From Lithodes maja (Eukaryota > Arthropoda > Malacostraca > Decapoda > Lithodidae): DNA of 64,000 bases. The stretch is taken from positions 124,001 to 188,000 of the forward strand of contig JBAKBP010001430.1 of NCBI GenBank assembly GCA_037953745.1. Reading direction: 5' to 3'. Position numbers and translations under genes: made by a program. Positions 22,601-33,848 of this stretch are shown here, piece after piece. The stretch's first letter is position 1; each line of letters starts with the position of its first letter. Below the pieces are notes generated by a model, which had not been told where the DNA came from, did not search any database, and saw only the letters and a list, made by a program, of their open reading frames with translations.

Positions 22601-22912
22601 TTGATGGAGTTTTATTTCCACTTCCAACAGTTCATAATAAAGAGGGGCTGGGTTATGGCTTATTTGCAAGATATTCACCAGAGATGTGGAGTAGACAACT
22701 GCCACTCCACCACCCGGATGATCTCCCCTAGGCCTAGGAACATTTATTATGGAATGGGTTTTAGGCAATGCCGCCTGGATAATATTCAGATCTGACTCGA
22801 ACAACCAGGTCTCAGTGAGACATAATACATCAAGGTTACGTTCATCCAAGATCTCGCAAATATGATCCATTTTGTTACGCAAGGAACGAACATTCAACAG
22901 ACCCAGTTTCAA
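19618..22912 (-). pseudogene. LINE ORF2: endonuclease and reverse transcriptase (SINE-interrupted)
   Basis: ORF2 starts at 22912 with MKLGLLNVRSLRNKMDHI. APE-type endonuclease landmarks are LCLTETWL, LRMAVVYRPG, LICGDFNYWVD, and SDHALITFSF. The RT follows: LNKTFCPLDPI, LNYRPVSNLSFISKILERAI, LLVLLDLSAAFDTVDHELLL (motif A), GVPQGSVLGPILF (motif B) and FHFYADDTQIY (motif C, A-D-D). The frame is open to 20613, where a SINE enters after HVNQIV. The remaining C-terminal part (about 20225-19618) continues after the SINE and ends YDLERGVMTDGYRV. Apart from the SINE it looks recently active. Confidence 0.9.
20226..20608 (+). mobile_element. SINE-like element, copy S1, with (AAC)n tail
   Basis: About 380 bp beginning GATGGGCTGGTCTATCAGAG and ending GGCAGCTTGGGGAACAGCAACAACAAC. 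Flanked by an 11-bp direct repeat AACTATCTGGT (20215-20225, 20609-20619). Copies S2 (42563-42969) and S3 (56230-56756) are in the opposite orientation. The 3' 31 bp are nearly the same as the 3' end of the Jockey-like LINE ending near 33422. The GC-rich central part gives open frames that are not considered genes. Confidence 0.88.
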
Positions 22913-22932
22913 CCGGCTCCCATGTGCATTTT

Positions 22933-24152
22933 TCAGTTTTTTGAACCTACAAAATTGGTGTTCTCAATAACTTTATTTCTCTGAGCTGTCATTAAAGGAC
23001 AATTTCTACTTGAGGCGAAATGATTTGGCGGCTCCGTAACTGATGTGGAGCTCATACAATTTATACATTTGGGGGAAGTCTTGTTGGTGCAGTCTTTTGA
23101 GTTATGAGTACCAGCACAGAAGTTGCATTTTGGATCCTCATTTTTCCGATAACACCTGTCACTGGTATGACCAAAGCCCTGGCAATGGTAACATTGTGTT
23201 ACCCAGAAGCGATCGTATGCACAACATCTCACAAGTCCAACATACACAGAATTGCCATCATCCACAATGGAAGAGCGTATTTCAGGTGACATTTTTACTA
23301 CCGCAATCTTAGTGTGTGCATCACTCTTTTGCTTAGTGAATAGCAAATTCATAGCTAAGCCATCGTCGACCAGGGACTTTATTCTTGGGTTCTTGTTGAG
23401 GATGCTGGGAATGATCTCATTATCCTCAGCGTCATTAGCAATGCCTACCAGTCATTTTTGGCATCATCTTCTTTGGTTCGGAGACACTGAAGGCACTGTC
23501 CACCCCCAAACACTGATTGATGGCCCTTCCTGCATCTTCTTTGGCTTTCTTGGATGGAAGTCGTACCACCAGTACACCTGACTCAGTTCTAGTTAACTTG
23601 TTAACCGGAACCGAAGCCAAAGCAGTCTCGATTGCCTTTGTATCTGGTGGGCTTACTGGCTCGGAGGATCGGTCTTTTGGCTTCACTACCAGGACCTGAT
23701 GGTCCCAGACAGTTTTTTTTCTTTCCACCATCTACCACCTCAGTGGTGCGTTTGGTCGGCTCCTTTTTGGTCTCCGCTGTTTCCCTCACTACCTTTTCCT
23801 TGCTCTTCAAAACCTGCACTACATTCTTCTCAAACTCTCTTTTCTCTTTTTCTCTCTCTTCCATCTGCTCCTTCATGATTTCTTCCAATGCATCCACCTT
23901 AGCATTCCCCACCCTTGTCCACTCATCTTTCTCCTCACTTATTACTCCCTTTACTTTCTCACTTAAATGGCCCTCATACTCCTTTAGCTGCTCCTTGAGT
24001 GCCATGTTCTCTGCCTCCAGCTCATCTACTTTCCTTATCACTGCATCTAGGTTAGCAATTAATGGCCCATCTGCAGTTGCTACTGAACTGGCTCCACATA
24101 TTTCTGTCAGTGACTCCACCTTCACACCTATATCTCTCCTCCAATTCTCCAT
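22933..24152 (-). pseudogene. LINE ORF1: coiled-coil and zinc-knuckle protein, frameshifted
   Basis: RNA-binding ORF1 partner of the ORF2 just downstream. The N-terminal part (24152-23601) has a heptad-rich Glu/Lys coiled coil (VDELEAENMALKEQLKEYEG). A middle part lies at 23731-23435. The C-terminal part (23352-22933) has three Cys/His clusters: CYHCQGFGHTSDRC, CNFCAGTHNSKDC and CINC...C. The three parts lie in different frames, so at least two frameshifts separate them. Loss of frame suggests this copy cannot move by itself. Confidence 0.78.
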
Positions 24153-24199
24153 TAACTCCCTTCCATCTTAACAGACCCATCATCTGTACATACATACAA

Positions 24200-24540
24200 G
24201 TTTAAAGACCGCTTTCTCCACAGAGTGTGTGGTTACAATCTCAAGTCCTAAATGGCGGCATTCCAGGCAACCCTGTCAAGGGCTGCCTCTGTTGTCAAGT
24301 TCTTTATTTTGAGAACGGACCGGAGTACCTGATCCCACGTCTTTCTAGGCATACTCCTATACTCAGCTCCCCCCACAATCATAGTCCGGCATTTCTTCAC
24401 CCAGTTCTGATCATCCATTTTCTCCACGTGTCCAAACCAACTAAGTCGGCTCATGCGATGATACTCCTAATGCCCAGACGCCTACTTTAATTCCTCACTC
24501 GTTACCCTGTCCCTGATCTTAACCCCACATATCTATCTTA
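24200..24540 (-). pseudogene. RTE-type LINE C-terminal fragment
   Basis: Minus strand encodes SRLSWFGHVEKMDDQNWVKKC...YRSMPRKTWDQVLRSVL, the typical C-terminal tail of RTE-type reverse transcriptases (L.WFGHVER...PR.TW). An in-frame stop lies upstream. A short relic in the opposite orientation to the adjacent RTE copy. Confidence 0.75.
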
Positions 24541-24560
24541 CCAATACCAATCTGGCCAAT

Positions 24561-26331
24561 TTGAGAGTTGAAAAATCCTTGATATACTGTACTGGTAAGC
24601 AATTATATCAAAATATATCACTTGCTCACCCTGCAGTATATCCTACCTGTACTGGTACCGTAGAGAGAGTCGAAAGATGGAGGGAGTACTTCAACGAGTT
24701 GCGAAATGTAAGGAATGAAGAGCCAGCAAACATAGTTGGATGGGGTATGGGAGGGAGAAGAGGAGAAGTAGTGGAGGAGGTGGGGATCAGGAGGTCAGAA
24801 GTGTGGGAAGCCATGAAAAGAGTGAAGTTGGGGAAAGCACCAGGAACAGATGGAGTGTGTGGGGAAATGTTGAGGTATGGTGGTGAGATAGTGATTGAAT
24901 GGGTATGGAAAATGTACAAACTAGCATGGGAGAAGGGGAATGCACCCGATGACTGGAAGACTGGCATAATAGTCCCCCTATATAAGGGCAAAGGGGAAAG
25001 AGGAGTGTGTGGTAACCACCGAGGAATATGTCTTTTAAGCGTAGTAGGGAAGGTGTACAGTAGGGTAGTGATTGAGAAAGTGAGAGTGAGAACGGAGAAA
25101 TGGATAGGCGACGAGCAGGGAGGTTTTAGGAAGGGAAGAGGATGTGTAGATCAGATTTTTACCCTGAATTGTGTTGTGGAGAAATATCTGGAGAAGAAAC
25201 AAAAGGTGTATGTTGCCTTTATGGACTTGGAGAAGGCCTATGACAGAGTGGATAGAGAAGGCATGTGGAAAGTACAGTACTGTACTTAGAATATACGGAG
25301 TAGATGGCAAGTTACTGAAAGCAGTGAAGAGCATGTATGAGGGTGCAAAGGCGGCAGTACATGTGGAGAGTGAGCAGAGCGAGTTCTTTGTCCTGAGTGT
25401 TGGGTTGAAACAGGGGTGTATGATGTCCCCGTGGTTGTTTACTGTATATGGATGGAGTCATGAAAGAAATACTAGAAGAGCAGTGGATGTTGGTGTATCG
25501 CTGAAAAGGGAGGGAAATGAGTGGAAGCTGCCTATACTGCTGTTTGCGGATGATACAGTTCTGATGAGCGATAATGAATGGGAGTTGCAGGGTCTGGTAA
25601 ATAAGTTTGGAACAGTGTGCGATAAACGGTATTTGAAGGTAAATGCGGGAAAGAGCAAGGTTATGGTCTTCGAAAGGGGTGAAGTCACAGAGTGTGAGGT
25701 GAAGTTGAACGGTCAGGCTATGGAGATTGTCAGCTCTTTTAAGTATCTGGGCAGTGTGTTGAGTAAAGATGGGACTATGGATGAAGAAGTGTGGGAGAGG
25801 GTGCAACAGGGGAAGAGGGTTGTAGGAACGTTGAAAGCAGTAACAAGAAATAGAGTGGTCAGTATGGAAGTGAAGAAGTCCTTGCATGACAGTGTGGTAA
25901 TCCCAACACTAACTTACGGAAGCGAAGCATGGACGTTCGGGAAGAGACTCAGACCAAGATTGAGAGCGGTGGAAATGAGTTACTTGAGAAGTGCGTGCGG
26001 AGTTACATGGAGGGATAGACAGATGAATGAGGAAGTAAGGTGTGGTGTGGAGGTAGATGTACTGGAAAGTGTGAAAAGGAACAACTTGAGATGGTTCGGC
26101 CATATGGAACGTATGGATAGCGAGAGATTGACTAAGAGGGTGTACGAGAGCGAGGTGGAAGGACAGAGAGGGAGAGGTGTACCGAGGGAGAGGTGGAAGG
26201 ATGGAGTGAGGAAGTATATGAATGAAGGCGGTTCTGGTTGGGAGGAGGGGCGTCGACTGACTGGGGACAGAGGTGCATGGGGGCAGTTCGTTCGTGGCCA
26301 CCCCTTCGGGGATCACGGCGTCAGGCAATAG
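24561..26331 (+). pseudogene. RTE-type LINE reverse transcriptase, 5' truncated and frameshifted
   Basis: The first frame (24561-25289) has KRVKLGKAPGTDGVCGEML, WKTGIIVPLYKGKG, CGNHRGICLLSVVGKVYSRVVIEKV, DEQGGFRKGRGCVDQIF and motif A (YVAFMDLEKAYDRVDRE). It then meets a stop caused by a 10-bp insertion at about 25275-25284. The second frame continues to 26331: LRIYGVDGKLLKAVKSMY, GLKQGCMMSPWLF (motif B), ILLFADDTVLMSD (motif C, A-D-D), SFKYLGSVLSKDG, LTYGSEAWTF and LRWFGHMERMDSERL...GRGVPRERW. The 3' end is HPFGDHGVRQ. The endonuclease is missing, so it is 5' truncated. Confidence 0.88.
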
Positions 26332-26417
26332 ATAGACTGGTACCGTACCTGAAAACTGAATGGAAATTAAGCATAGGGCCTACTTGTTTTTAATTAATGG
26401 AACTAATATAGGGTACC

Positions 26418-26481
<64 letters not shown>

Positions 26482-26584
26482 TATAGGGTAGGATCGTTAG
26501 TATCCAATCAAAAAGTGCTATTTACTGATTTTGGCTGCCAATTTCAACAAGAATTTAATACAAAAATACTTTTGTTTACCCTTT
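26332..26584. other. Spacer with (TA)n microsatellite
   Basis: A TA dinucleotide run occupies about 26418-26477. The rest is AT-rich and contains GTTAGTATCCAATCA, related to the motif at 38750, 39950, 40350 and 57030. No gene. Confidence 0.6.
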
Positions 26585-27070
26585 AACCCTTAAAGAGCGG
26601 CGCTAGACTTAAGTCGTGCACCAATTTGCAGCAAGTTAGGAGTATTATTAACCCTTGTCTAGCGGGGTGTTTTGGGCTCATTTGGGCATATTCAGGCCCT
26701 CCTGCATGATAAATCAAGCATCTGCATGAAAACAAAATTATTTAGCAAGAAAGTAGGTACTAAAAGCTTCAAAATGAGACCAGAACGAGCTACGTAGCAC
26801 TCGTGGTTCTCTTACAGTGATGCCACGAACATGGGAGTTTAGCATATATCAGTATATTTTTCCCAGCTATGCTCACTACTGGCTACACTGCCGGCCTCTC
26901 GAGAACACAGGGAACATGAGTTAATGGGCGGCGGTAAGCCCTGGGAGTCGGCTGTCTGGCCCGCGGTGCTCCCGGCCATTTGCACTCGATTTTAACCCTT
27001 TAAAAGCCTTAATAATGCTCCTAACTTGCTGCAAATTGGTGCACGACTTAAGTCGAGCGCCGCCAATAAG
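26585..27070. mobile_element. MITE with about 53-bp terminal inverted repeats
   Basis: The left arm GCGGCGCTAGACTTAAGTCG and its continuation (26598-26650) are the reverse complement, with two mismatches, of the right arm ending CGAGCGCCGCC (27012-27065). The interior is non-coding. The section 26650-27070 is repeated at 33423-33844, on the other side of a LINE, where the MITE's outer bases (AAGGGGT) are completed. Confidence 0.75.
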
Positions 27071-27172
27071 ACACATACACCAATTATAAAAGAGCTAACT
27101 GGGAAGCATTCACAAATGAGACAGAACAACACTTCACAACTCTAAACAGTACACCCATCACTAACATCAACA

Positions 27173-28408
27173 ATGCTGTACACATACTCAATAAAACTAT
27201 CCAAAATGCTGACAAGAAACACATTCCAAGAGGTAACAGGAAAAGACACAAACCCCAACTTCACACCAGAAATTCAAAACCTCATCATACAACGCGACAT
27301 ACTGAAACACTCCCCAGCACCCCACACACAAGACATCACACAACAAATTCAAGCACTCAACACCCAAACTAACAACAAAATACAAGAACAACAAAAACTA
27401 AATTGGAATAACTTCCTACAAACACTTGATCACAAAACAAACCCCAAAAAACTCTACAAAACACTAAACAGCATCACACTTTCCAACAGCAACACAACAC
27501 AATCACATGCTGCAATCACAACAACAGACTCTACTCCTTCATGTAAACAACAAGCAAACACTCTCATCAATCACTTCTCACATGTCAGCCACCTAAAACC
27601 TCACAAAGACGACCGACGTGTCATCCGACGTAAGAGACAATTCCCCACAGACCCTGACTATACACCCTTCACCAATCACCAGACAAAGCATATCATCAAC
27701 AATCTCAAGCACTCACCCGCCTGTGGCCTAGACAACATAAGCAACATACACCTCAGACACCTGGGACCACAAGGCATACAAGCACTCACTAACATATCAA
27801 ACTACAGCTATTCACACAACACAATACCAGACATTTGGAAGCATGGTATCATCATCACATTCCCCAAACCCAACAAAGACCCCACGCTACCCTCCTCGCA
27901 CCGCCCCATCACACTCCTTTGCTCCCCCTCCAAAGTCATGGAACGCCTAGTATTACAACTAATTACACCTGACCTACCCCTAGCTCCAACACAACATGAC
28001 TTTAGGCCACTGCACTCCACAAACACTCTTCTCACAGACCTTACACAAAGAGCTTTCGACGGCATCAACTCAGCTAGACCACCACACAGATCACTATTAG
28101 CCACACTCGACATTAGTAAAGCCTTCGATGCCATCCCCCGCCACAACCTAACAAACAAAATCTACAACACAAACATGCACAACAACACAAAAAGGTGGCT
28201 GGCCAACTTCCTAGCAGGCAGATGTGCACACATATCTTTTGCCGGTCAGTCATCTAAAATCAGAAACTTTCCAAACGGAGTCCCACAAGGATCCGTCCTA
28301 TCGCCCGCACTCTTCAATCTGTACATGCACGATATAATTACACCCAATACGCCCCAAATAAACTTAGCCTCCTATGCAGATGACATAACACTCACATGCA
28401 CACGCAGT
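27173..28408 (+). pseudogene. LINE-A reverse transcriptase, first part
   Basis: The frame is open from about 27173 to the break. Landmarks: LKHSPACGLDNISNIHLRHL, IPDIWKHGIIITFPKPNKDP, HRPITLLCSPSKVMERLVL, QHDFRPLHSTNTLLTDL, motif A (LLATLDISKAFDAIPRHNL), motif B (NGVPQGSVLSPALFNLYMHD) and motif C (LASYADDITLTCT). Similar to Jockey-clade RTs. Interrupted by LINE-B immediately after motif C, so not functional. Codon usage is C/A-rich, unlike the neighbouring LINEs. Confidence 0.88.
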
Positions 28409-28876
28409 AGCGGCTAGGCTAAAAGGGTTAGAGGGTAAGGACAAAATCTACATCAGGCGAGACTTACCAGAAGAAGAGAGAAAGAAGGAGGCTGAACTAA
28501 GGAAAACCGCCAAGGAGGAAAATAGCAAGAGGACAGAACAAGAAAAGAATAAGTTTTTTTACGGAGTAAGAAAGGGGAAGATTATGAAACTTTCGGTAAA
28601 AAGAAACTAAAAATAAAAGAGGGTAGGGAACAGACCGCCGCAGATAAGGCGCTTGGAGCAGGTAATGGGGGACTAGAAAGTATAAGGATTCTATATAGCA
28701 ATGTCGATGGGCTAATCTCTAAGAAACTAGAACTAACAGACTTACTCAATACTAAGAAACCAGAAATAGTATGTCTCACTGAGACAAAACTAAGAGAAGA
28801 CCTTGATATAAATTTGCTAGGATGGTCTGAATATAGGATTTGGAGGAGGGACAGAAAATTTTGACATGGAGGAGGA

Positions 28877-31800
28877 GTGTGCATCCTTACAGATTTGATT
28901 GTGTCTGAGATAAAACTAGAAACTTCAACAGCAGAAGTTTTAGCAATAGAGATTGGTGGAAACGAAAAAATAGTGGTGATAGTAGCGTATGTACCTCCCA
29001 AGACGAAGACATGGGGTAAGGAGGAGCATAGCCTAATGCGTAAGGAAACAATTAGTGTGCTAGGAAATATCTTGGCTTCAAAGGATGAAATAGTCATGTG
29101 TGGGGACTTTAACTGCAAGGAAGTGAATTGGGAAGATCTTGAAGCCGGAGCAGGGGAGGAAAGTTGGGGCTATGAATTTTTGAGTATGGCCATGGAAAAT
29201 TCTATATACCAACATGTAAAAGAGTCAACAAGAGTAAGGGGAAGTGATCAACCAGCTAGATTGGACCTTCTATTCACAAGAAGGGAGGAGGAGGTTCAAA
29301 GTATTCAGTACCTATGCCCACTAGGAAAAAGCGACCATGCAGTTCTAGACATAGACTTACTATTGAAGTATAATCTACCCAAGGGAAGGGAAAAGCACAA
29401 GGAAAATCACTGGATGTATTCCAGAACCGATTTCGAAGGACTACAGGATTTTTTCAAGTCACAAAATTGGGATCAGGTGTTATCTGAAAGTGAGGTAGAC
29501 AAAAAACTCAAGGCATTCATGGAGATCTATGATACTGGTATAAAAACTTTTGTCCCTAAGTACGTTAATAAAAGGAAAAAAAGTAATCGCAAAGTATGGT
29601 TTAACCGCGAATGTAGGCAAGCACAGGAAGCAAAAAACAAAGCCTGGAAAAAGATGAGAAACTGGGATTCGGAAGATAACAGGCAAAAGTATAAAGAGGA
29701 GAGAAACAAATACACAGAAATGAGGAGGAGGTCAGAGGCAAACCATGAGAAAGGGATAGTGGAGAACTATGAAAAGAATCCAAAAATGTTTTTCAAGTTT
29801 GTAAACGGCAAAAGGAAGATAAAAGCCACGATCGTAAAGATTAAAAGTGGAAACAGAATCATAGAAGAGGATACAGAGATTGCGGAAGAACTAAATAGAA
29901 ATTTTGCATCAGTATTTACAAAAGAAGGAGAATTCATTGCACCAGAATCCAATGAGATAGGTACAGAGGAAATGCCGGAAGTCACATTTAACAGACCAGA
30001 GCTCATAGACAAAATGAGTAAGGTGGATCCAAACAAAGCCGCTGGACCGGACGGAGTATCAGGCTGGATTATTAAAGAAAATGCTAAGGAACTGAGTATA
30101 CCGTTATATGACATAATGACCAAATCATTGGACACAGGGATAGTACCTACAGAATGGAAAAGAGCAAACATTATTCCTATATTTAAGGGAGGAAGCAGAG
30201 ATAAACCACTGAACTATAGACCTGTATCACTATTGAGCATCCTCATGAAGATTCTGGAAGGATTAATAAGGGACAAATGGGTTAACTACCTGGAATCCAA
30301 AAGATTAATTACTGACCGACAATTTGGATTCAGAGGAGGCAGATCATGTGTAAGCAACTTGTTGAGTTTTTACTCTAGAGTAATAGACACAGTGGACAAG
30401 AGGGAAGGATGGGTAGACTGTGCCTACCTAGACTTTAAAAAGGCATTTGACAAAGTTCCACACAAGAGATTGCTGTGGAAATTAAAACATGAGGGAAAAG
30501 TAGGAGACAAACTGCTGAAATGGATGGAGAGCTACCTTAGCGGAAGGCAGATGAGAACAACAGTAAGGGGGAAATCGTCAAACTGGACTCAAATTACGAG
30601 TGGGGTACCACAAGGATCTGTCCTAGCCCCAATCATGTTTCTAATATTTGTAAATGACTTACCTGAGGGACTAACAAGCTACATGAGCATGTTTGCGGAC
30701 GATGCTAAACTGCTTAAAACGATCAGAACCCAGGAGGATTGCCTTGAGCTCCAAGCAGATTTGCAAAAGATCCATGAATGGAGCATCAAATGGAATATGG
30801 AGTTCAATGCAGGGAAATGTAAGACTCTAGAAATGGGTAAAAGCAAGTACAGACCTAGAAAAGATTATAAACTAGGAAACGAAGTGATTCCCAAAGCAGA
30901 AAAAGAAAAAGACTTGGGGATAGAATTTAAGGATAACATGTCTCCAGAAAGCCACGTAAATAAGATAGTGAGAGAATCACTAGCACTATTGGCAAATATC
31001 AGGATGTCTTTCAATTATCTTAATGAAAACACCATGAAACAAATAATAACGGCAATAATAAGACCCAGGATGGAATATGCATCTGTAGTGTGGTCCCCTC
31101 ACATGAAGAAACATATCCACAAAATTGAGAGGGTACAGAGAGCAGCTACGAGGATGATCCCAGGTTTGGAAAATTTGGAGTACCAGGAGAGGCTCGAGAG
31201 ATTGAATCTACCTACACTGGAACAGAGAAGGAAACGAGGACAGCAAATTCAGATATACAAATGTGTTAGAGGTACAGTCAGCCCCCCCAATACGCGATTC
31301 CACAATTCGCGAAAACCCTAATACACGAGTGACCCCTCGAAAATAACATTAATTAATTAAACATTAATTACGCGAGGTGGTACCACAATACACGAATCGA
31401 GAGCTAAGAAGGGGCCAAATCCGCTATTCCCGCTTGATACGCGAGCACGTCTACGTTTCGCGAGGCCCAGGAGTAGCTCTGAAAAAAGAAGAAGACGGGC
31501 ATACGCCTGCCTTCCCTCCCGCTTACCCTCCCTCCCTCCCTCCCACAGTCCCGCTCAAGCGTCATAGCCGTGCGGAGTGACCAAACGTTTGTAGTGCCTG
31601 CCACTTTTTTCGCCATGCCACGCCAATATAAGAAGATAACACACAAAATGAAGGTGGAAGTGTTGGATAGCAAGAAAAAAGGAGAAGGAAACTGTGCAAT
31701 AGGCTTGTCAGAGTAAACTGTTCGTACGATTTGGTCAGGGAGGGAGAAGTTGGAGAAAATCGTGAAGTCCTACGGTCCTAGTCCTAGTCCTAGCCTATCT

Positions 31801-32274
31801 ACTACTAATTTTAAGGTAAGGTTTCATATTTTTATTCATTGTTCTTATTATATATAAGATATAGACTGTACTGTAGAGCCAAAAATGTCGAAAATAAGGC
31901 CAAAATTTTTGAAAATAGGCCATAATTGAGAGATGTCACCCATATCTAATTATTCCTATTTAAAGTTAGGTCCACAATACGCGGATTCCCAATACGCGAT
32001 GCCTCCTGTCGCCCCTATTCTCGCGTATTGGGGGGGCTGACTGTATTGACAAAATCGACCAAGAAAACTTCATAGAGAGGGATAGAGGTGAGAGAACAAG
32101 AGGTCACAGCTACAAACTAAAAGTGCTTAATAGTAAATCTGATCTGAAAAGTAAAAGATTTCCTACCAACTCGATTAGTGGGTGGAACAAATTGCCAGCC
32201 GAAGTTGTGTCTGCACCATCAGTGCATAGTTTCAAAGCACGGTATGACAAACATATCTTAGGAGGCGGGAATTA
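28877..32274 (+). pseudogene. LINE-B endonuclease and reverse transcriptase, MITE-interrupted
   Basis: Upstream of 28877 the frame is readable but broken by one TGA (28863-28865): ...SNVDGLISKKLELTDLL, IVCLTETKL. Then come VVIVAYVPPKTKTWG, EIVMCGDFNCKEVNWED, RLDLLFTRREEE, KSDHAVLDIDLL (endonuclease), followed by AAGPDGVSGWIIKE, LNYRPVSLLSILMKILEGLI, RQFGFRGGRSCVSNLLSFYSR, motif A (CAYLDFKKAFDKVPHKRLL), motif B (SGVPQGSVLAPIMFLIF) and motif C (MFADDAKLLK). At 31274 a MITE intervenes; removing it together with one TA copy restores GLY-ILE-ASP-LYS-ILE and the C-terminus ending HILGGGN at 32274. Confidence 0.87.
31275..32043. mobile_element. Tigger-like MITE inside the LINE-B RT
   Basis: 769 bp starting CAGTCAGCCCCCCCAATACG and ending CGTATTGGGGGGGCTGACTG, flanked by TA (31273-31274, 32044-32045). 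The CAGT termini and TA duplication are typical of pogo/Tigger elements. Non-coding; an internal TA-like CCTAGTCCTAGTCCTAG run lies near 31778. Confidence 0.9.
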
Positions 32275-32330
32275 ACGAGCATGCTCACTCCCGCAAATAC
32301 AACTAGTGTAAGTACAACTAGTGTAAGTAC

Positions 32331-33408
32331 CATGACCCAAAAAGAGCAACAGATCTCCTTCAACCCTATCTCAACACACTACATGGCTGGTGCACTACAA
32401 ACAGACTTAATCTAGCCCCAGCCAAATCCACCGCAACCCTGCTCACAAGTTGGACAGGAGAACACGAATACATCCCTCAACTCACCATAAACAACACACC
32501 CCTAACACATACACACACACCCAAAATCCTAGGAGTAACATATGATACTCATATGACATTCAAACAGCACACCACAAACATTAAAAAGAAACTGACACCC
32601 AGACTTAACGCCCTTAGGTCACTTGCTCACACAAAATTTAGACACAACAAAGAAACTTCCACCACAGTATATAAACAATACATAAGATCAGTGATGGAAT
32701 ACACAAGCCCAACCTTCTAACCTAGCTGAAACACATCATAAGACTTTACAGACTATTCAAAACAAAGCCCTGAAGATCATTACAGGCTGCACAGCTACTG
32801 CACCCACAGATCACCTACATCAAGAAACCAAAATCCTCAAAGTCAAAGACCATCTGGACATGAGAGGCACTCAATTCCTGGCAGCAGCCTCCACGAACCA
32901 AGACTACCCACTAAACTACATGGCAACACACCCACAGACACCAAGAAATATCAAAACAACACCCAGCACCCGGTATCACACACAATTATTGTCCTCCCTC
33001 CCTCCCTGCCCACCCCGAACCAACTTCCAGAAGCACATCCATACTCATATCTCTCACCGATCCATCCACTCACTCACAGACAACACGCAGCTGCATGCAC
33101 GACCTCCCGAAATCCATCCTTCCGAATCCTCCCTTCCTCGCGAGGACAGAGTCCACCTGGCCAAGCTGAGATGCGGACACCATCCAGCTCTCCTGAGCTA
33201 TCAGAAGAGACTGGATGACTCCGTTGTCGACTCCTGCCCGGGATGTAACACAGCACCCCATACCATTAAACACATCATAGAAGACTGCATTTCACACAAC
33301 CACTTACGCCAACAACACAATCTACACTCAATGAGAGCTCTGTGGGAAAGCCCGATCGTGGCCATGGCCTTCCTCAGGGACTCGGGGCTGTTCGGCCAGG
33401 CAGCTTAG
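32331..33408 (+). pseudogene. LINE-A reverse transcriptase, C-terminal part
   Basis: Continues the LINE-A RT: HDPKRATDLLQPYLNTLHGW, LNLAPAKSTATLLTSW, PKILGVTYDTHMTF. Stops appear near 32720, then an open frame 32860-33408 encodes the end: LRCGHHPALLSYQKRLDD, a Cys/His motif SCPGCNTAPHTIKHIIEDC, and LRDSGLFGQAA followed by stop and (AAC)n. The final coding bases are shared with the SINE family in this window. Confidence 0.85.
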
Positions 33409-33422
33409 GGAACAACAACAAC

Positions 33423-33848
33423 AACCCTTGTCTAGCGGGGTGTTTTGGGCTCATTTGGGCATATTCAGGCCCTCCTGAATGATCAATCAAGTATCTGCAT
33501 GAAAAGAAATGTATTCAGCAAAAAACTAGGCGCTAAAAGCTTCAAAATGAGACCAGAACGAGCTACGTAGCAATTGTGGTTCTCTTGCAGTGGTGCCACG
33601 AACATGGGAGTTTAGCGTATAGCGGTATATTTTTTCCCAGCTATGCTCACTACTGGCTACACTGCCGGCCTCTTGAGAACACAGGGAACATGAGTTAATG
33701 GGCGGCGGTAAGCCCTGGGAGTCGGCTGTCTGGCCCGCTGCGCTCCCGGCCATTTGCACTCGATTTTAACCCTTTAAAAGCCTTAATAATGCTCCTAACT
33801 TGCTGCAAATTGGTGCACGACTTAAGTCGAGCGCCGCCAATAAGGGGT
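33423..33848. repeat. Second copy of MITE segment flanking LINE-A
   Basis: Matches 26650-27070 over its whole length with roughly 5% mismatches by eye. Starts AACCCTTGTCTAGCGGGG directly after the LINE-A tail and ends CCAATAAG, followed by GGGT which completes the MITE's terminal repeat. Confidence 0.85.

Larger units (their letters stand above)
19448..24180 (-). mobile_element. CR1/L2-type LINE with ORF1 and ORF2, SINE-interrupted
   Basis: Non-LTR retrotransposon on the minus strand. A Cys-knuckle ORF1 (about 24152-22933) is followed 20 bp later by an endonuclease-RT ORF2 (22912-19618). The 3' end is a (TTA)n tail (19448-19471 on the plus strand as AAT repeats). A SINE (20226-20608) with an 11-bp target duplication breaks ORF2 near its C-terminus. 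A truncated copy of the 3' end at 8731-8884 shows mobility. The decayed LINE at 13397-19130 is a relative. Confidence 0.88.
28409..32330 (+). mobile_element. CR1-type LINE (LINE-B copy 1) inserted in LINE-A
   Basis: Runs from the end of ORF1 (KIYIRRDLPEEERKKEAELRKT..., from about 28445) through endonuclease and RT to a 3' tail with two ACTAGTGTAAGTACAA-type units (about 32299-32330). It interrupts LINE-A right after its RT motif C. A Tigger-like MITE (31275-32043) is inside its RT C-terminus. Copy 2 of this group is at 47701-51300. Confidence 0.85.
27071..33422 (+). mobile_element. Jockey-like LINE (LINE-A), 5' truncated, carrying a second LINE
   Basis: A LINE in + orientation starting directly at the end of the MITE (27071) and ending in (AAC)n (33409-33422). 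It is split at 28408/32331 by LINE-B: the RT sequence ADDITLTCTRS before the break joins HDPKRA after it. A 421-bp direct repeat flanks the whole insertion. A truncated copy of its 3' end lies at 39986-40256 (minus), with a 7-bp duplication. Confidence 0.85.
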
